Positions 50,429 through 58,492 of a stretch of DNA of 64,000 nucleotides are shown here, one piece after another. The notes beneath the pieces were generated by a model, which saw only the letters and a list, made by a program, of their open reading frames with translations, searched no databases and was not told where the DNA came from. Position 1 is the stretch's first letter, and each line of letters opens with the position of its first letter. Made by a program: the position numbers and the translations under genes. Source of the DNA: JADLBR01 sp020847615 (GTDB taxonomy: Bacteria; Verrucomicrobiota; Verrucomicrobiia; JADLBR01); the NCBI GenBank assembly GCA_026646655.1, contig JAPKHT010000011.1, forward strand, positions 1 to 64,000. The letters are read 5' to 3'.

Positions 50429-53281
50429 TCACGGATACCCCAGCCACACCGGGCTGCTCCACGCGATCTCCTCGTCGGACTGCATCACCCGCACGTAATA
50501 GTACGACTTCCCGGCCAGCGGCTTCTCGTCGCGGAATGTGAAATCCATCTCCCTCTTTCCGCCCCCGGGCCTGGAGTAGATGTATTCGTTGTTGCGGCAG
50601 ACCTCGATCCGATCGATCTCGCCGGGGCAAATGGCCCGAACGGCCACGTCGACGGGCCCGTCGGGCGCGTCGATCTTCTCTCCCATGAGGCGCCCATTGA
50701 CCCGCACGTCGAGCATGATGCGCGCCGCGGTGGTGCCGAAACAGTGCCTCTGCCGCAGCGCCTCGAGCACCGCGGGCCTGGATAGCTCCGGCGTAAAGAC
50801 GCAGGCCTTGCCCAGCCCGCCGCCGTGGTCGGGGCTGGCGATCACCCCGATCACCGCCCCGCGCGCCCACGCGTCCTGCAGGAAGTACCCGGGCTTTGGC
50901 ACGGTCCGCGCCGCCTCGCGGGGTGACCCCTTGTACTCGTAGGAACCCCTCACCTGAAAGATCTCCGCGACGGGCTGCGCGCTCTCGTCGACGTAGTCCC
51001 AGTCGGTGGGCACATTGCCGGTGTCGGCGAGCTGGTGCGGGATGTGGATGAAATCCGCCTTCATCTTGCGCAGGTCCGCCCAGACATCCGCGGGCGTCTG
51101 ACGGCTGCGCGCGTTCCACCAGCGGGGGAAATACGCGTCCGCGAGGATCAGGTTTCGGTGCCCGTAGAATCCGTAGGGGTGCTTGTCGCTGTACTCCTCG
51201 AAGGTGGAAGTCCACTCCTCGCCCAAGAAGGTGAGGAAACGTCCCCGGTCGTAGTTCACTCGCGCCATCTTGGCGGTGTAATTCCATAGATACGGCGTGA
51301 TGTTATATCCGTGGTCGGTCGCCGCGGCGAAGTCGAGGCTCGCGATATCGCGCATGTGCTGATAGCTCTCGTCGATGGTCTGGTCCCCCATCCGATTGCA
51401 TTGCGAGACGTCGGTGTGCTCGTGCAGGTCGCCAAAAACAAGATAGAGCCGCTTGCCCCCGTATTCGATGGAGTGCGGCTGGCGCGCGGTATCACCATAT
51501 GCGGTCCTCAGCGCGGCGGGTTCGAACTCCCCGTCGGACTCGGCGTGCGGCACCAGTTTCATCGACGAGGCGGGGGGCGCATCCGCGATGTTGACGGCGC
51601 ACAGGTCCACCTTGCCAGAGTCGGCCAGGGCGGCCTGCTTCTCATCGTCAAACTGTTTCATCGCCGTGTTCCACGCATGCGTCGCGAAAACGCGCTCGCC
51701 CGCGACAGCGAGCCCCGGGGGACGGTCGAGGCCGAGCCGTGTGGATAACCGCAGCAGCGGCGACCAGCGGTCGCCGCAATAAGCCACGGCAAAGGGACCC
51801 CAGCCATCGCGCCGGCCCTGGGGGCGAAGGTGGGCGACCCACAGCCGACCCGCCCCATCGAATGCCAGGCTCGCCCCCTCGCAGCGCCCGGCCAGCGGCG
51901 AGGCATCGATCCCGGCGGGCGCCATGAGCCGCCCGTCGGGCTCCACGCGCACCAGGTGGATGCGCCGCGCCGCCTCTCCCCCGATGCGATAGCCGGCGGC
52001 CAGCTGCACGGTCTCGTAGGAAAGCCAGAGCTCGCCGCCCTTGGCGGCCAGTCGCGCGTGACGGTCGATTCCCGGCGAGCGCGTGACGCGCACCTCATCG
52101 CCCCATGCCCCATCGGTGCCCCGCCGCCGCAGGTAGATGTCGTAATTCCCATCGCGAAACGAGTGCCACGCCACAGCGATCGCGCCGCCGCCAAGCGCCG
52201 CGACCGATGGCCCATAGTTCGAACCTCCCGCGCTGACATCCTCGATCGCCCCCGCCTTGCCCGCCCGCCGCACCATGTGCCGGATGCGGCGTATCCCTTC
52301 CCCGTTGTTTTCCCACACGACATGGACGGCGCTCCCGTCGCAGGCGGCCGCGGGCTTGATGTCGATGCCTTCGCCGCGCGTCAGGCGCTCCGGGACCCCC
52401 GCGCCATCGGGTCCCAACCTGGCGGCAAAGATGTCCCAGTCGTCCTCGCCGGTCTCGGATGCATAGACTAGCTCCGCCCCATCCCCGGATGCGGCCACGC
52501 TTGGATATAGCAGGTAGGTCCCTTTGCCGGGCGGGACGATCTCCCACTCGCCAAGCCGCTCGACCGAACCATCCTCTTTGGCGCGGCATCGGGCCGCGCG
52601 CAACGAGTCCGAGCCCCGCCGGTACTGATTCCACGCCGCGTACAGGCTTCCATCCGACGCCAGCGCCATCGCCGGCTCGTCGGCAAAGCCGTCCCCCTCC
52701 GAGATCGTCAACGCCGACGGCGGCACAGCCTCGTACAGGGCGATGTCATCCAACCAGACCTTGCCGGGACGACCCTCGGCCCCGAACGAGGATGGCGCGA
52801 TGATCTGCAATTCCATCTCGCCGTCTTTCTCCGCGGTGAACACCGCATCGTACGCCGCCCACTTGCCCGGCAGTTTGTCGAAATCCGCGATGCGCTCCCG
52901 CTCCTTCTGGGTCCCGCCCGGGGGAACACCAAACACCACAAGCTTGGTGAAATTCGTGGCCTTCGCCCAGATGCGGAGCTGGTAGAGCCGACCGGCGGTC
53001 ACCTTCACCTTGCGGCGCAAGTGCAGCGCCCTGCCCTGCTCCGTGACCCCGCCCATCAGGCTTGCGTCGCCCGAGCGCACGTGCCTGGCCTCTTTGACCA
53101 GCGCCTGGCCCTCGGCCAATTGCCATCCCGCCACACCCTCCTCAAAACCACCATTCGTCAGAATATCCTTGCCCGCGGGGGCCGTGTCGCCCGATACCGG
53201 CGGCGGCTCCGCGGCTTCTCCAGTCACCACCATCAACCCGAGCGATACGACGACTGATACCCACTTCATTCTTAGGCGCAT
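50429..53281 (-). CDS. Exported DUF3604 protein with CBM and propeller domains
   Basis: Large exported protein of about 950 residues. Signal peptide (MKWVSVVVSLGLMVVTGEAA), then a CBM4/9-type module (NGGFEEGVAGWQLAEGQA; KVWLDDIALYE), then a propeller-like region with repeated blade motifs (for example ALASDGSLYAAWNQ and AVAWHSFRDGNYDIYLRRR). The C-terminal third (about 600-870) is DUF3604: YLVFGDLHEHTDVSQCN, AATDHGYNITPYLW, LGEEWTS and IASPDHGGGLGKACV. The His/Asp pattern resembles metal-dependent PHP hydrolases. Exact activity is unknown. Starts at ATG 53281 or 53269 are both plausible. It converges with the BamE-like gene. Confidence 0.82.
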   Translation of the reverse strand: MRLRMKWVSVVVSLGLMVVTGEAAEPPPVSGDTAPAGKDILTNGGFEEGVAGWQLAEGQALVKEARHVRSGDASLMGGVTEQGRALHLRRKVKVTAGRLYQLRIWAKATNFTKLVVFGVPPGGTQKERERIADFDKLPGKWAAYDAVFTAEKDGEMELQIIAPSSFGAEGRPGKVWLDDIALYEAVPPSALTISEGDGFADEPAMALASDGSLYAAWNQYRRGSDSLRAARCRAKEDGSVERLGEWEIVPPGKGTYLLYPSVAASGDGAELVYASETGEDDWDIFAARLGPDGAGVPERLTRGEGIDIKPAAACDGSAVHVVWENNGEGIRRIRHMVRRAGKAGAIEDVSAGGSNYGPSVAALGGGAIAVAWHSFRDGNYDIYLRRRGTDGAWGDEVRVTRSPGIDRHARLAAKGGELWLSYETVQLAAGYRIGGEAARRIHLVRVEPDGRLMAPAGIDASPLAGRCEGASLAFDGAGRLWVAHLRPQGRRDGWGPFAVAYCGDRWSPLLRLSTRLGLDRPPGLAVAGERVFATHAWNTAMKQFDDEKQAALADSGKVDLCAVNIADAPPASSMKLVPHAESDGEFEPAALRTAYGDTARQPHSIEYGGKRLYLVFGDLHEHTDVSQCNRMGDQTIDESYQHMRDIASLDFAAATDHGYNITPYLWNYTAKMARVNYDRGRFLTFLGEEWTSTFEEYSDKHPYGFYGHRNLILADAYFPRWWNARSRQTPADVWADLRKMKADFIHIPHQLADTGNVPTDWDYVDESAQPVAEIFQVRGSYEYKGSPREAARTVPKPGYFLQDAWARGAVIGVIASPDHGGGLGKACVFTPELSRPAVLEALRQRHCFGTTAARIMLDVRVNGRLMGEKIDAPDGPVDVAVRAICPGEIDRIEVCRNNEYIYSRPGGGKREMDFTFRDEKPLAGKSYYYVRVMQSDEEIAWSSPVWLGYP

Positions 53282-53434
53282 GTCTCCGTTCTCCATCCAC
53301 GGCGTCCGTCCGTGGGATTCCAGCTTACCCCATCATCGCGCGCCCGCGCGACAACCAAAAGCCTGGCGCAGCGCGGTCGCCACGCCCAGCTTGCGCTCGC
53401 CATCAAACCTGCCTCCCCGTAGGATGCCCGCGAT

Positions 53435-55366
53435 ATGCGCCCCCCGATGCCCAGATCCATCATTCCGCCCGGCGCGATGCTCGCCGGGCTCTGGATTTCC
53501 GCCCTGGCCGCAGCCGCCCCTCCCCCCGCGCCCCACGGCCCCGCGCCGTCGCGGCGCCAGGTGGAATGGCACGCGCTGGAGTTCTACGGATTCCTCCACT
53601 TCACCGTGAACACGTTCACCGACAAGGAGTGGGGCTACGGCGACGAGAGCCCGGAGATTTTCAACCCCACGGACTTCGATGCCGATGCGATCGCTCGCGT
53701 CGCCAGGGATGCGGGCATGCGCGGGCTCATCCTCACCTGCAAGCACCACGACGGCTTCTGCCTGTGGCCGTCGAAGTTCACCGATCACTCGATAAAGAAG
53801 AGCCCTTGGCGCGGCGGCAAGGGCGACGTCGTCCGCGAGGTGTCCGATGCCTGCAAGAGGCACGGCCTGCTGTTCGGCACCTACCTCTCGCCCTGGGATC
53901 GCAACCATCCCGAGTACGCCCGACCCGCGTACGTCGAGTACTACCGCAATCAGTTGCGCGAGCTGCTGACGCAGTACGGCACGCTGTTCGAGGTGTGGTT
54001 TGATGGCGCCAACGGTGGGGATGGCTATTACGGCGGCGCCCGGGAGCGCCGCCAGATCGCCGCGGACTACTACGGGTGGGAGGAGAACTATCGGATCGTG
54101 CGCGAGCTCCAGCCCCTCGCCACCATGTTCTCGGGACCCGACATCCGCTGGGTCGGCAACGAGGCCGGCATCGCCGGCGACCCGTGCTGGTCCACCTTCA
54201 ACCGCGACGCGTCGCAGGCCGAGGCCGCCTATCGCGACCGCCTCAACCGCGGCGACCGCCCCGGAACCGAGTGGTGGCCCGCCGAGTGCGACGTCTCGAT
54301 CCGGCCAGGCTGGTTCTACCACGCCGCCGAGGACAATCGCGTGCGCAGCCCGGAGAATCTCGTCGATCTCTATTTCAAGTCCGTCGGCCGAGGCGCCAGC
54401 CTCCTCTTGAATCTCCCACCCGATAGGCGCGGCCGCATCCACGAGAACGACATCGCCTCCCTGCGGGGGTTCAGGAAAATCATCGACTCGATATTCGGCA
54501 CGGATCTCGCAGGCGGATCACGGGCCAGCGCCTCCAGCGTACGCGGCGACGACCCGAGATTCGCCGCCGGCAATGCCACCGATGGTAGCCGGGACACCTA
54601 CTGGTGCAGCGACGACCGGACCCTCACGCCCGAACTCGTCCTCGACCTGGCCAAGCCCACGACGTTCAACGTCGTCAGCCTTCGCGAGTTCTTGCCCCTG
54701 GGCCAACGCGTCGACACGTGGGCGCTCGACCGGTGGGCCGATGGCCGCTGGGAGGAGTTTGGCAAGGGCGCCGCCATAGGCAACCGCCGCCTCTGGCGGG
54801 GCGCCGATGTCACAACCGATCGCGTGCGGCTCCGCATCACGGCGGCGGCCGCCTGCCCCGCGATCTCTGAGATCGCGCTCCATCGCGAACCCGCCGAGGT
54901 CCGCACCGCCGCCACGCAGCAGGCCGCCACCGAGGGCATGCCGAAGACGGGCTGGCGCGCGATCGCCGCCACAAGCCAGTGCCCCGGCCACGAGGCCGCC
55001 CGCGCCATCGACGGCGACCCCAAGACCCTGTGGCAGGCAGCGGCCGGCGGCGATGGCGCGCCCCCGCAAGACCTCACCCTGGATCTCGGCAAGGCCACTC
55101 GCATCCGGGGCATCATCTACGTGCCACGCACCGACGGGAAATCCGCGGGCCTTGTGGATAAGTTCCAGGTATTCGTCAGCCCCGATGGCAAGGACTGGGG
55201 CGAGCCCGTCGCCTCGGGCGAGTTCGCCAACATGCTCGCCAACCCTATCGTGCAAGAGGCCCGCGTGGAACCGGCGGCCAACGCCAGATTCCTGCGCTTC
55301 CGCGTCCTCCACACCGCCGACGGCCAACCGCCGACCGCCGCCGAGATCGGCCTCCCGTTGCGCTGA
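53435..55366 (+). CDS. Exported GH29 alpha-L-fucosidase with two F5/8-type modules
   Basis: Second fucosidase, 643 residues, distinct from the one at 16248. A leader with a hydrophobic segment (GLWISALAAAAPPP) is followed by the GH29 barrel: VEWHALEFYGFLHFTVNTF, LILTCKHHDGFCLWPSKF, and the nucleophile D190 in LFEVWFDGANGG. Two discoidin/F5-8-like modules follow (about 350-490 with NATDGSRDTYWCSDD; about 505-643 with ARAIDGDPKTLWQAA), which usually bind galactosides or fucosylated ends. The F-W-D to W-F-D change and the lack of a twin-arginine leader place it in another GH29 subfamily. An R1 copy begins at its stop codon. It is the last host gene before the transposable element. Confidence 0.92.
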   Translation: MRPPMPRSIIPPGAMLAGLWISALAAAAPPPAPHGPAPSRRQVEWHALEFYGFLHFTVNTFTDKEWGYGDESPEIFNPTDFDADAIARVARDAGMRGLILTCKHHDGFCLWPSKFTDHSIKKSPWRGGKGDVVREVSDACKRHGLLFGTYLSPWDRNHPEYARPAYVEYYRNQLRELLTQYGTLFEVWFDGANGGDGYYGGARERRQIAADYYGWEENYRIVRELQPLATMFSGPDIRWVGNEAGIAGDPCWSTFNRDASQAEAAYRDRLNRGDRPGTEWWPAECDVSIRPGWFYHAAEDNRVRSPENLVDLYFKSVGRGASLLLNLPPDRRGRIHENDIASLRGFRKIIDSIFGTDLAGGSRASASSVRGDDPRFAAGNATDGSRDTYWCSDDRTLTPELVLDLAKPTTFNVVSLREFLPLGQRVDTWALDRWADGRWEEFGKGAAIGNRRLWRGADVTTDRVRLRITAAAACPAISEIALHREPAEVRTAATQQAATEGMPKTGWRAIAATSQCPGHEAARAIDGDPKTLWQAAAGGDGAPPQDLTLDLGKATRIRGIIYVPRTDGKSAGLVDKFQVFVSPDGKDWGEPVASGEFANMLANPIVQEARVEPAANARFLRFRVLHTADGQPPTAAEIGLPLR

Positions 55367-55403
55367 CTCGAAAATTGCCGCATCGCCTCTCGTAGCCGAA
55401 CGC
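55367..55403. repeat. Interrupted R1 repeat at the transposable-element boundary
   Basis: Has the extended R1 upstream block (ACTCGAAAATTGCCGC) and CGTAGCCGAACGC, then diverges abruptly. In the other copies the sequence continues with the loop and GCGTTTGG. The break falls at the end of the left arm, where the element begins with TG. Confidence 0.8.
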
Positions 55404-55418
55404 TGAATCGCGCCAACG

Positions 55419-55552
55419 CAGTTGAGAAAGCGAACTCAGGCGGATTTAAGCGGCAAGTGCCTCAAAATCCGCGAGATGCGTTTGATGTGGCAGAAAACGC
55501 CTAGTTGAGACAAAAACCGGCGTTTTGGGCCGAAATGACAAGCAGTTGAGAA
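55419..55552. promoter_or_regulatory. Three direct repeats of AGTTGAGA, probable transposase-binding sites
   Basis: CAGTTGAGAAAG (55419-55430), TAGTTGAGACAA (55502-55513) and CAGTTGAGAATG (55543-55554) share one orientation, spaced 83 and 41 bp. They occupy the 163-bp noncoding terminus of the element, as Mu attachment-end sites do. Transposase binding is inferred. Confidence 0.65.
55494..55526 (-). terminator. Inverted repeat AAAACGCC/GGCGTTTT at the end of the early operon
   Basis: 8-bp stem with a 17-nt loop, 41 bp past the stop of the last operon gene. Read on the minus strand it ends in GGCGTTTT, giving a short T-run. The loop contains the middle AGTTGAGA repeat, so it might be both terminator and transposase site. 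Confidence 0.5.
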
Positions 55553-55566
55553 TGTTTTTTGGGGAT

Positions 55567-56046
55567 TCATAGGCCTGGAAGGGGGGGTTGCAAAGCCGGT
55601 GCATGGGCCTTTCGGACGGGCTTTTTACGGGCCGAAAGGAGGATCCGGCGGGCCTCGGCGAGGGGGGCGGTGACGTCGGCCTGGGCGTCCGTCGGCTTGA
55701 GCTTTGATAGGGCGACCTCGGCGAGGTTTCTCGCGCCTTTGGCTTCTCGGTACAGGTCGTCTCCGTTGTGGATAAGGTACTGTTCGACGGCCTTTCCCAA
55801 GTAGCCAGGGAACCAGCGAATCTCGCCGGTGGCGCCGTGGCGCTTGATGGTCTGCAAGATGTCCTGAAGCAGGCGGGTGTAGCGCGCCGGCGGAAAACAG
55901 ATCCCGCGATCCGAGAACCACTGGGCCGGCCGGGTCAGGCACAGGACGAGGGCGTCCCGCTGTTGGAAGAACGCCTTCGGTGAATCGGCGTAGAATTGGT
56001 TGCGGATGACGGCCAGGAGGTCCGCCAGCACGTCTCCCGGGTTCAC
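55567..56046 (-). CDS. Element protein of unknown function
   Basis: Not recognised. 159 residues from GTG 56046; the GTG overlaps the stop of the nucleotidyltransferase gene as GTGA, which decides the start. The sequence is mostly helical with VLADLLAVIRNQFYADSP, a segment WFPGYLGKAVEQYLIHNGDDLY, and a basic, proline-rich tail. It is the last gene before the element terminus. The coupling to the PolX-like gene suggests a joint function. No domain match can be claimed. Confidence 0.6.
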   Translation of the reverse strand: MNPGDVLADLLAVIRNQFYADSPKAFFQQRDALVLCLTRPAQWFSDRGICFPPARYTRLLQDILQTIKRHGATGEIRWFPGYLGKAVEQYLIHNGDDLYREAKGARNLAEVALSKLKPTDAQADVTAPLAEARRILLSARKKPVRKAHAPALQPPLPGL

Positions 56047-56639
56047 TGCCGCTCCCAAGGCTCCAGATAGGGGAGGCCGACGAAATCAAAAACGGCGCGC
56101 TCCGATCGGACGAGGTACGTCTCGCGATAGTTGACGGAGGAAGTCGCTCTGGAGAACCCGGCCCCGTACGGATTCCACTTCCAGCCATTGGCCTGGGCCG
56201 CCATGGCGATCCTTCGATTGTTCTCGGCCCCGCCCGTCCGGCAGACGAGATAGTTCCACCAGCACTCGTCGGTGGTGCGGAACAGGTCGACCGGGATCCC
56301 GCTGGCGAGGTGATAGAGAAGCTTATTCTGGTACCCGTACGCGGTGCGCCCGCCCGCCAGGGGCCGCCGCCGGAGCATGCAATTATGGACCAGCCCGGCG
56401 ATCATCGGCTCGGCCATATCGACCGGGCGCGCGACGTTGCCTAGCCCAGGAAGCTCGGACGGGTCGATCTCCTCGATTTCCGCCCCGACGAACACGATCT
56501 CGATATCCCCCACCGCAGGTTTTTTCCGGCGGATGCTGCCGCCGATCTCGATGCGCCGACAGGCGGGGGCCAGAGACGACACGATCTCCTCGGCCACGGC
56601 CAGCGCGGTATCCAGCGGCCACCGTCGCTTATCGCTCAT
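56043..56639 (-). CDS. PolX/DNA polymerase beta-like nucleotidyltransferase
   Basis: Compact nucleotidyltransferase of 198 residues. The palm motif is IEIGGSIRRKKPAVGDIEIVF: G-S-x-R-R with D45 and E47 at the usual D-x-D metal positions, and D118 in IPVDLFRT as the third carboxylate. The following CWWNYLVCRTGGAENNRRIAMAAQ and WNPYG match the PolX thumb (Y-F-T-G-S and N-R region). The 8-kDa lyase domain and the PHP domain of bacterial PolX are absent. It may fill gaps left by transposition or add nucleotides. ATG overlaps the ASCH stop (ATGA). A Glu in place of the second Asp is unusual. Confidence 0.8.
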   Translation of the reverse strand: MSDKRRWPLDTALAVAEEIVSSLAPACRRIEIGGSIRRKKPAVGDIEIVFVGAEIEEIDPSELPGLGNVARPVDMAEPMIAGLVHNCMLRRRPLAGGRTAYGYQNKLLYHLASGIPVDLFRTTDECWWNYLVCRTGGAENNRRIAMAAQANGWKWNPYGAGFSRATSSVNYRETYLVRSERAVFDFVGLPYLEPWERQ

Positions 56640-57133
56640 TCCCAGCCCACCTTTATGAGGGAGTTCTTCTCTCGGAGGCCCTGCAGGTAAGCCTCAAACG
56701 CCTGGCCGCTGTTGCCGTAGGTCTCGATATCCCAGAGGCCCTGGCGCCCGGTCGCCGGCAGGGGCTCCTTGAATCTCTCGACGTACTCGATCCGCCAAGC
56801 CCAGCGGCCCGGCATGAAATTCCCAAACCGAAACTCCGCGTCGATGCGCTGGAAGGGGAGATCATCTGTGCGGACCACCTCGGCCAGGAATCCGACCGCC
56901 ACGATGCAGCCCAGAGGCAGCCGAATCTTGTGGATGGGCCAACCGTAAAGGCGCGAGAGCTTGTCGCTGATCCGCTCGTCGTCGCACGCCGCCGATATCT
57001 CGCTATTCCAGGCGCGGGCGGCGTGGATGGCGATGGGCCCGCGGTACTTCGTGGGCCAGCCCCGTGTCTCGTAGCGTTTGGCGCCGACGGCGATCAGGGA
57101 GGCCCATGGCTGCCAGATGGAGATGGCTTTCAC
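56636..57133 (-). CDS. ASCH/PUA-like domain protein
   Basis: 165 residues from GTG 57133, which overlaps the DUF2786 stop as GTGA. The N-terminal motif AISIWQPWASLIAVGAKRYETRGW is the ASCH signature (S-I-x2-P-W-A-x-L-I-x2-G-x-K-x2-E-x-R-x-W). GPIAIHAARAW and LPLGCIVAVGFLAEV form the central barrel strands. ASCH domains are thought to bind RNA or modified nucleotides; some relatives are amidohydrolases. Phage copies may interact with modified bases or host RNA. The C-terminus has a W-A-W-R-I strand and an aromatic tail. Confidence 0.82.
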   Translation of the reverse strand: MKAISIWQPWASLIAVGAKRYETRGWPTKYRGPIAIHAARAWNSEISAACDDERISDKLSRLYGWPIHKIRLPLGCIVAVGFLAEVVRTDDLPFQRIDAEFRFGNFMPGRWAWRIEYVERFKEPLPATGRQGLWDIETYGNSGQAFEAYLQGLREKNSLIKVGWE

Positions 57134-57843
57134 GAACACCCCCCAAGCACGAGCGCCTCGGCCGAGCAAGAGCGCCCACCACCTACGGCCGTACGGACGT
57201 GGACGTCGGCGCCTGCTATCGCGCCCCGGGCCCCGGCGCGACGATCGAATCGGCCGCCGTGGCTGGCCTTGACTTGCCGGGTGCCCGAGGGGAAAAGTTG
57301 ATCCTGGAGCGCCTGCCGGCGCGCGGCGCCGCGGTCCACGATGATGGCGAGCGCCATCGCGTCGGCCCCCGCTCGCTCCTCTATCTCGCCCCTGCGCAGA
57401 TTCGCGCGCACGGCGTGATAGAAGCCGGCCAAAAAGCTCTTGCGCGTGGAGTCCGCCAGGCGCCGGCGCCCGACGAATCTTGAAAGCGCCAGGGAGGCCG
57501 CGCCCGCCATGAAGTCGATGGCGTAGGCGGCGATCTGGACGTCGGCCCCGGTGCCGATCAACACCAGGCAGGGCGGCGCCATGACCGAGTTCACGCGGAA
57601 AAATTCGCAGGCTGTCGATATCGCCATCTTGCGGTTGAGGCTCACGCGCTGCGGCAGATCCACCGTGATGTGGACGATGTCCTCCTCGGGTTCGCCGGCC
57701 TGCCGGACGCGCTGCAGGTCGATCGCGTGCCTGGCGGCCAGCCGCCGCGCCCGCTCCAGCGCGGCGGCGGCCTCCGCCGGCGTAGCGGCCGCGTTGTCCG
57801 CCAGCGAGAGCAGGCGGCGGATCTTGTCGGTTACGTCATCCAT
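57130..57843 (-). CDS. DUF2786-domain protein
   Basis: Product of 237 residues with an N-terminal DUF2786 region (about 4-45): TDKIRRLLSLADNAAATPAEAAAALERARRLAARHAIDL. A central domain has a Cys-containing hydrophobic strand and CLVLIGTGADVQIAAYAID, then FLAGFYHAVRANLRRGEIEER. DUF2786 proteins are frequent in phage early regions; their function is unknown. GGGAGGTG precedes ATG 57843. The C-terminal about 40 residues are Gly/Ala/Arg-rich and may be poorly ordered. Overlaps the next gene as GTGA. Confidence 0.75.
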   Translation of the reverse strand: MDDVTDKIRRLLSLADNAAATPAEAAAALERARRLAARHAIDLQRVRQAGEPEEDIVHITVDLPQRVSLNRKMAISTACEFFRVNSVMAPPCLVLIGTGADVQIAAYAIDFMAGAASLALSRFVGRRRLADSTRKSFLAGFYHAVRANLRRGEIEERAGADAMALAIIVDRGAARRQALQDQLFPSGTRQVKASHGGRFDRRAGARGAIAGADVHVRTAVGGGRSCSAEALVLGGCS

Positions 57844-57868
57844 TGGGCACCTCCCGTGTCTCCGGTGC

Positions 57869-58105
57869 TCATGTCGCGGGCCCTCCATCGGCGGCGCCGG
57901 CCTCGATCGCCCGCGCGATCTCCATGGCGCGGATCCGGGCGGCGAGGTCGGCAAAGCCACCGGGCTGGAGCTTGAGCCTGAGCCTGACGCGGCGAGAGCC
58001 GATGGAGCAATCCGCGCATATGAACTCGGCGCCCTCCCTGGTCTCCGGGCGGAGCACGCCGAAGAGCGTCTTGTCGACCTCGAGGTAGAGCTCGTCGATT
58101 CTCAC
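57869..58105 (-). CDS. Small element protein with a CxxC motif
   Basis: 78 residues starting at GTG 58105, which overlaps the stop of the upstream gene (GTGA). The sequence has a strand pair RIDELYLEVDKTLFGVLRP, a C-A-D-C motif and basic strands RRVRLRLKLQ, then a helix ending in GAADGGPAT. Not recognised. The overlap, codon use and absence of stops support it as real although it is too short for many gene finders. Confidence 0.6.
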   Translation of the reverse strand: MRIDELYLEVDKTLFGVLRPETREGAEFICADCSIGSRRVRLRLKLQPGGFADLAARIRAMEIARAIEAGAADGGPAT

Positions 58106-58488
58106 GCGGGCATCCTCATCGGGAGCAGCGCCTGTCCGGTGTGGGCCTCGAAAAGCGCCCTGGGCGGCCCGGTGAGACAGTTGCGGCGGCCGAACTCGGC
58201 GTCCTGCACGGTCCGGATCTCGGCGATCGCGTGGCGGAGCCTGCCGTGCTTGATGCGGAGATAGTCCCGGGTTCCGAGAAACCTGTGGTGGATGAACCCG
58301 TTCTCCCCATTGTTGGTGGATGACATGGCGAACCTCACCAGCAGGCCCTTGCGGCGGCCGTCGCGCCGCAGCATGCGCTCCCTGACACCGAAGCGCTCGC
58401 AGATCTCCCTGGAGGGGACCCATCCGCCGCGGTCGAGCAGGTAGAGCTCGATCTGGCCGGCGAGTTGGTCTGGGTCCTGGTCTGGCAT
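58102..58488 (-). CDS. Small element protein, probable winged-helix
   Basis: 128 residues from ATG 58488, 4 bp after the stop of the previous gene; ATG 58506 is the alternative. GQIELYLLDRGGWVPSREICERFGVRERMLRRDGRRKG looks like a winged-helix DNA-binding domain of the type used to read out alternative starts or regulators, and GFIHHRFLGTRDYLRIKHG could be the wing. A transcription or replication-adaptor role is possible. No family named. Confidence 0.6.
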   Translation of the reverse strand: MPDQDPDQLAGQIELYLLDRGGWVPSREICERFGVRERMLRRDGRRKGLLVRFAMSSTNNGENGFIHHRFLGTRDYLRIKHGRLRHAIAEIRTVQDAEFGRRNCLTGPPRALFEAHTGQALLPMRMPA

Positions 58489-58492
58489 GGCG

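Noticed and set aside
51512..51532. GGGTTCGAACTCC, resembling a tRNA T-arm
   Set aside because: It lies inside the DUF3604 coding sequence and no acceptor, D or anticodon arms could be placed around it.
57830..57871. 13-codon reading frame starting at ATG 57871 with an ATGA overlap before the DUF2786 gene
   Set aside because: Very short and it covers the GGGAGGTG ribosome site of the DUF2786 gene; more likely leader sequence, though a coupling minicistron cannot be excluded.
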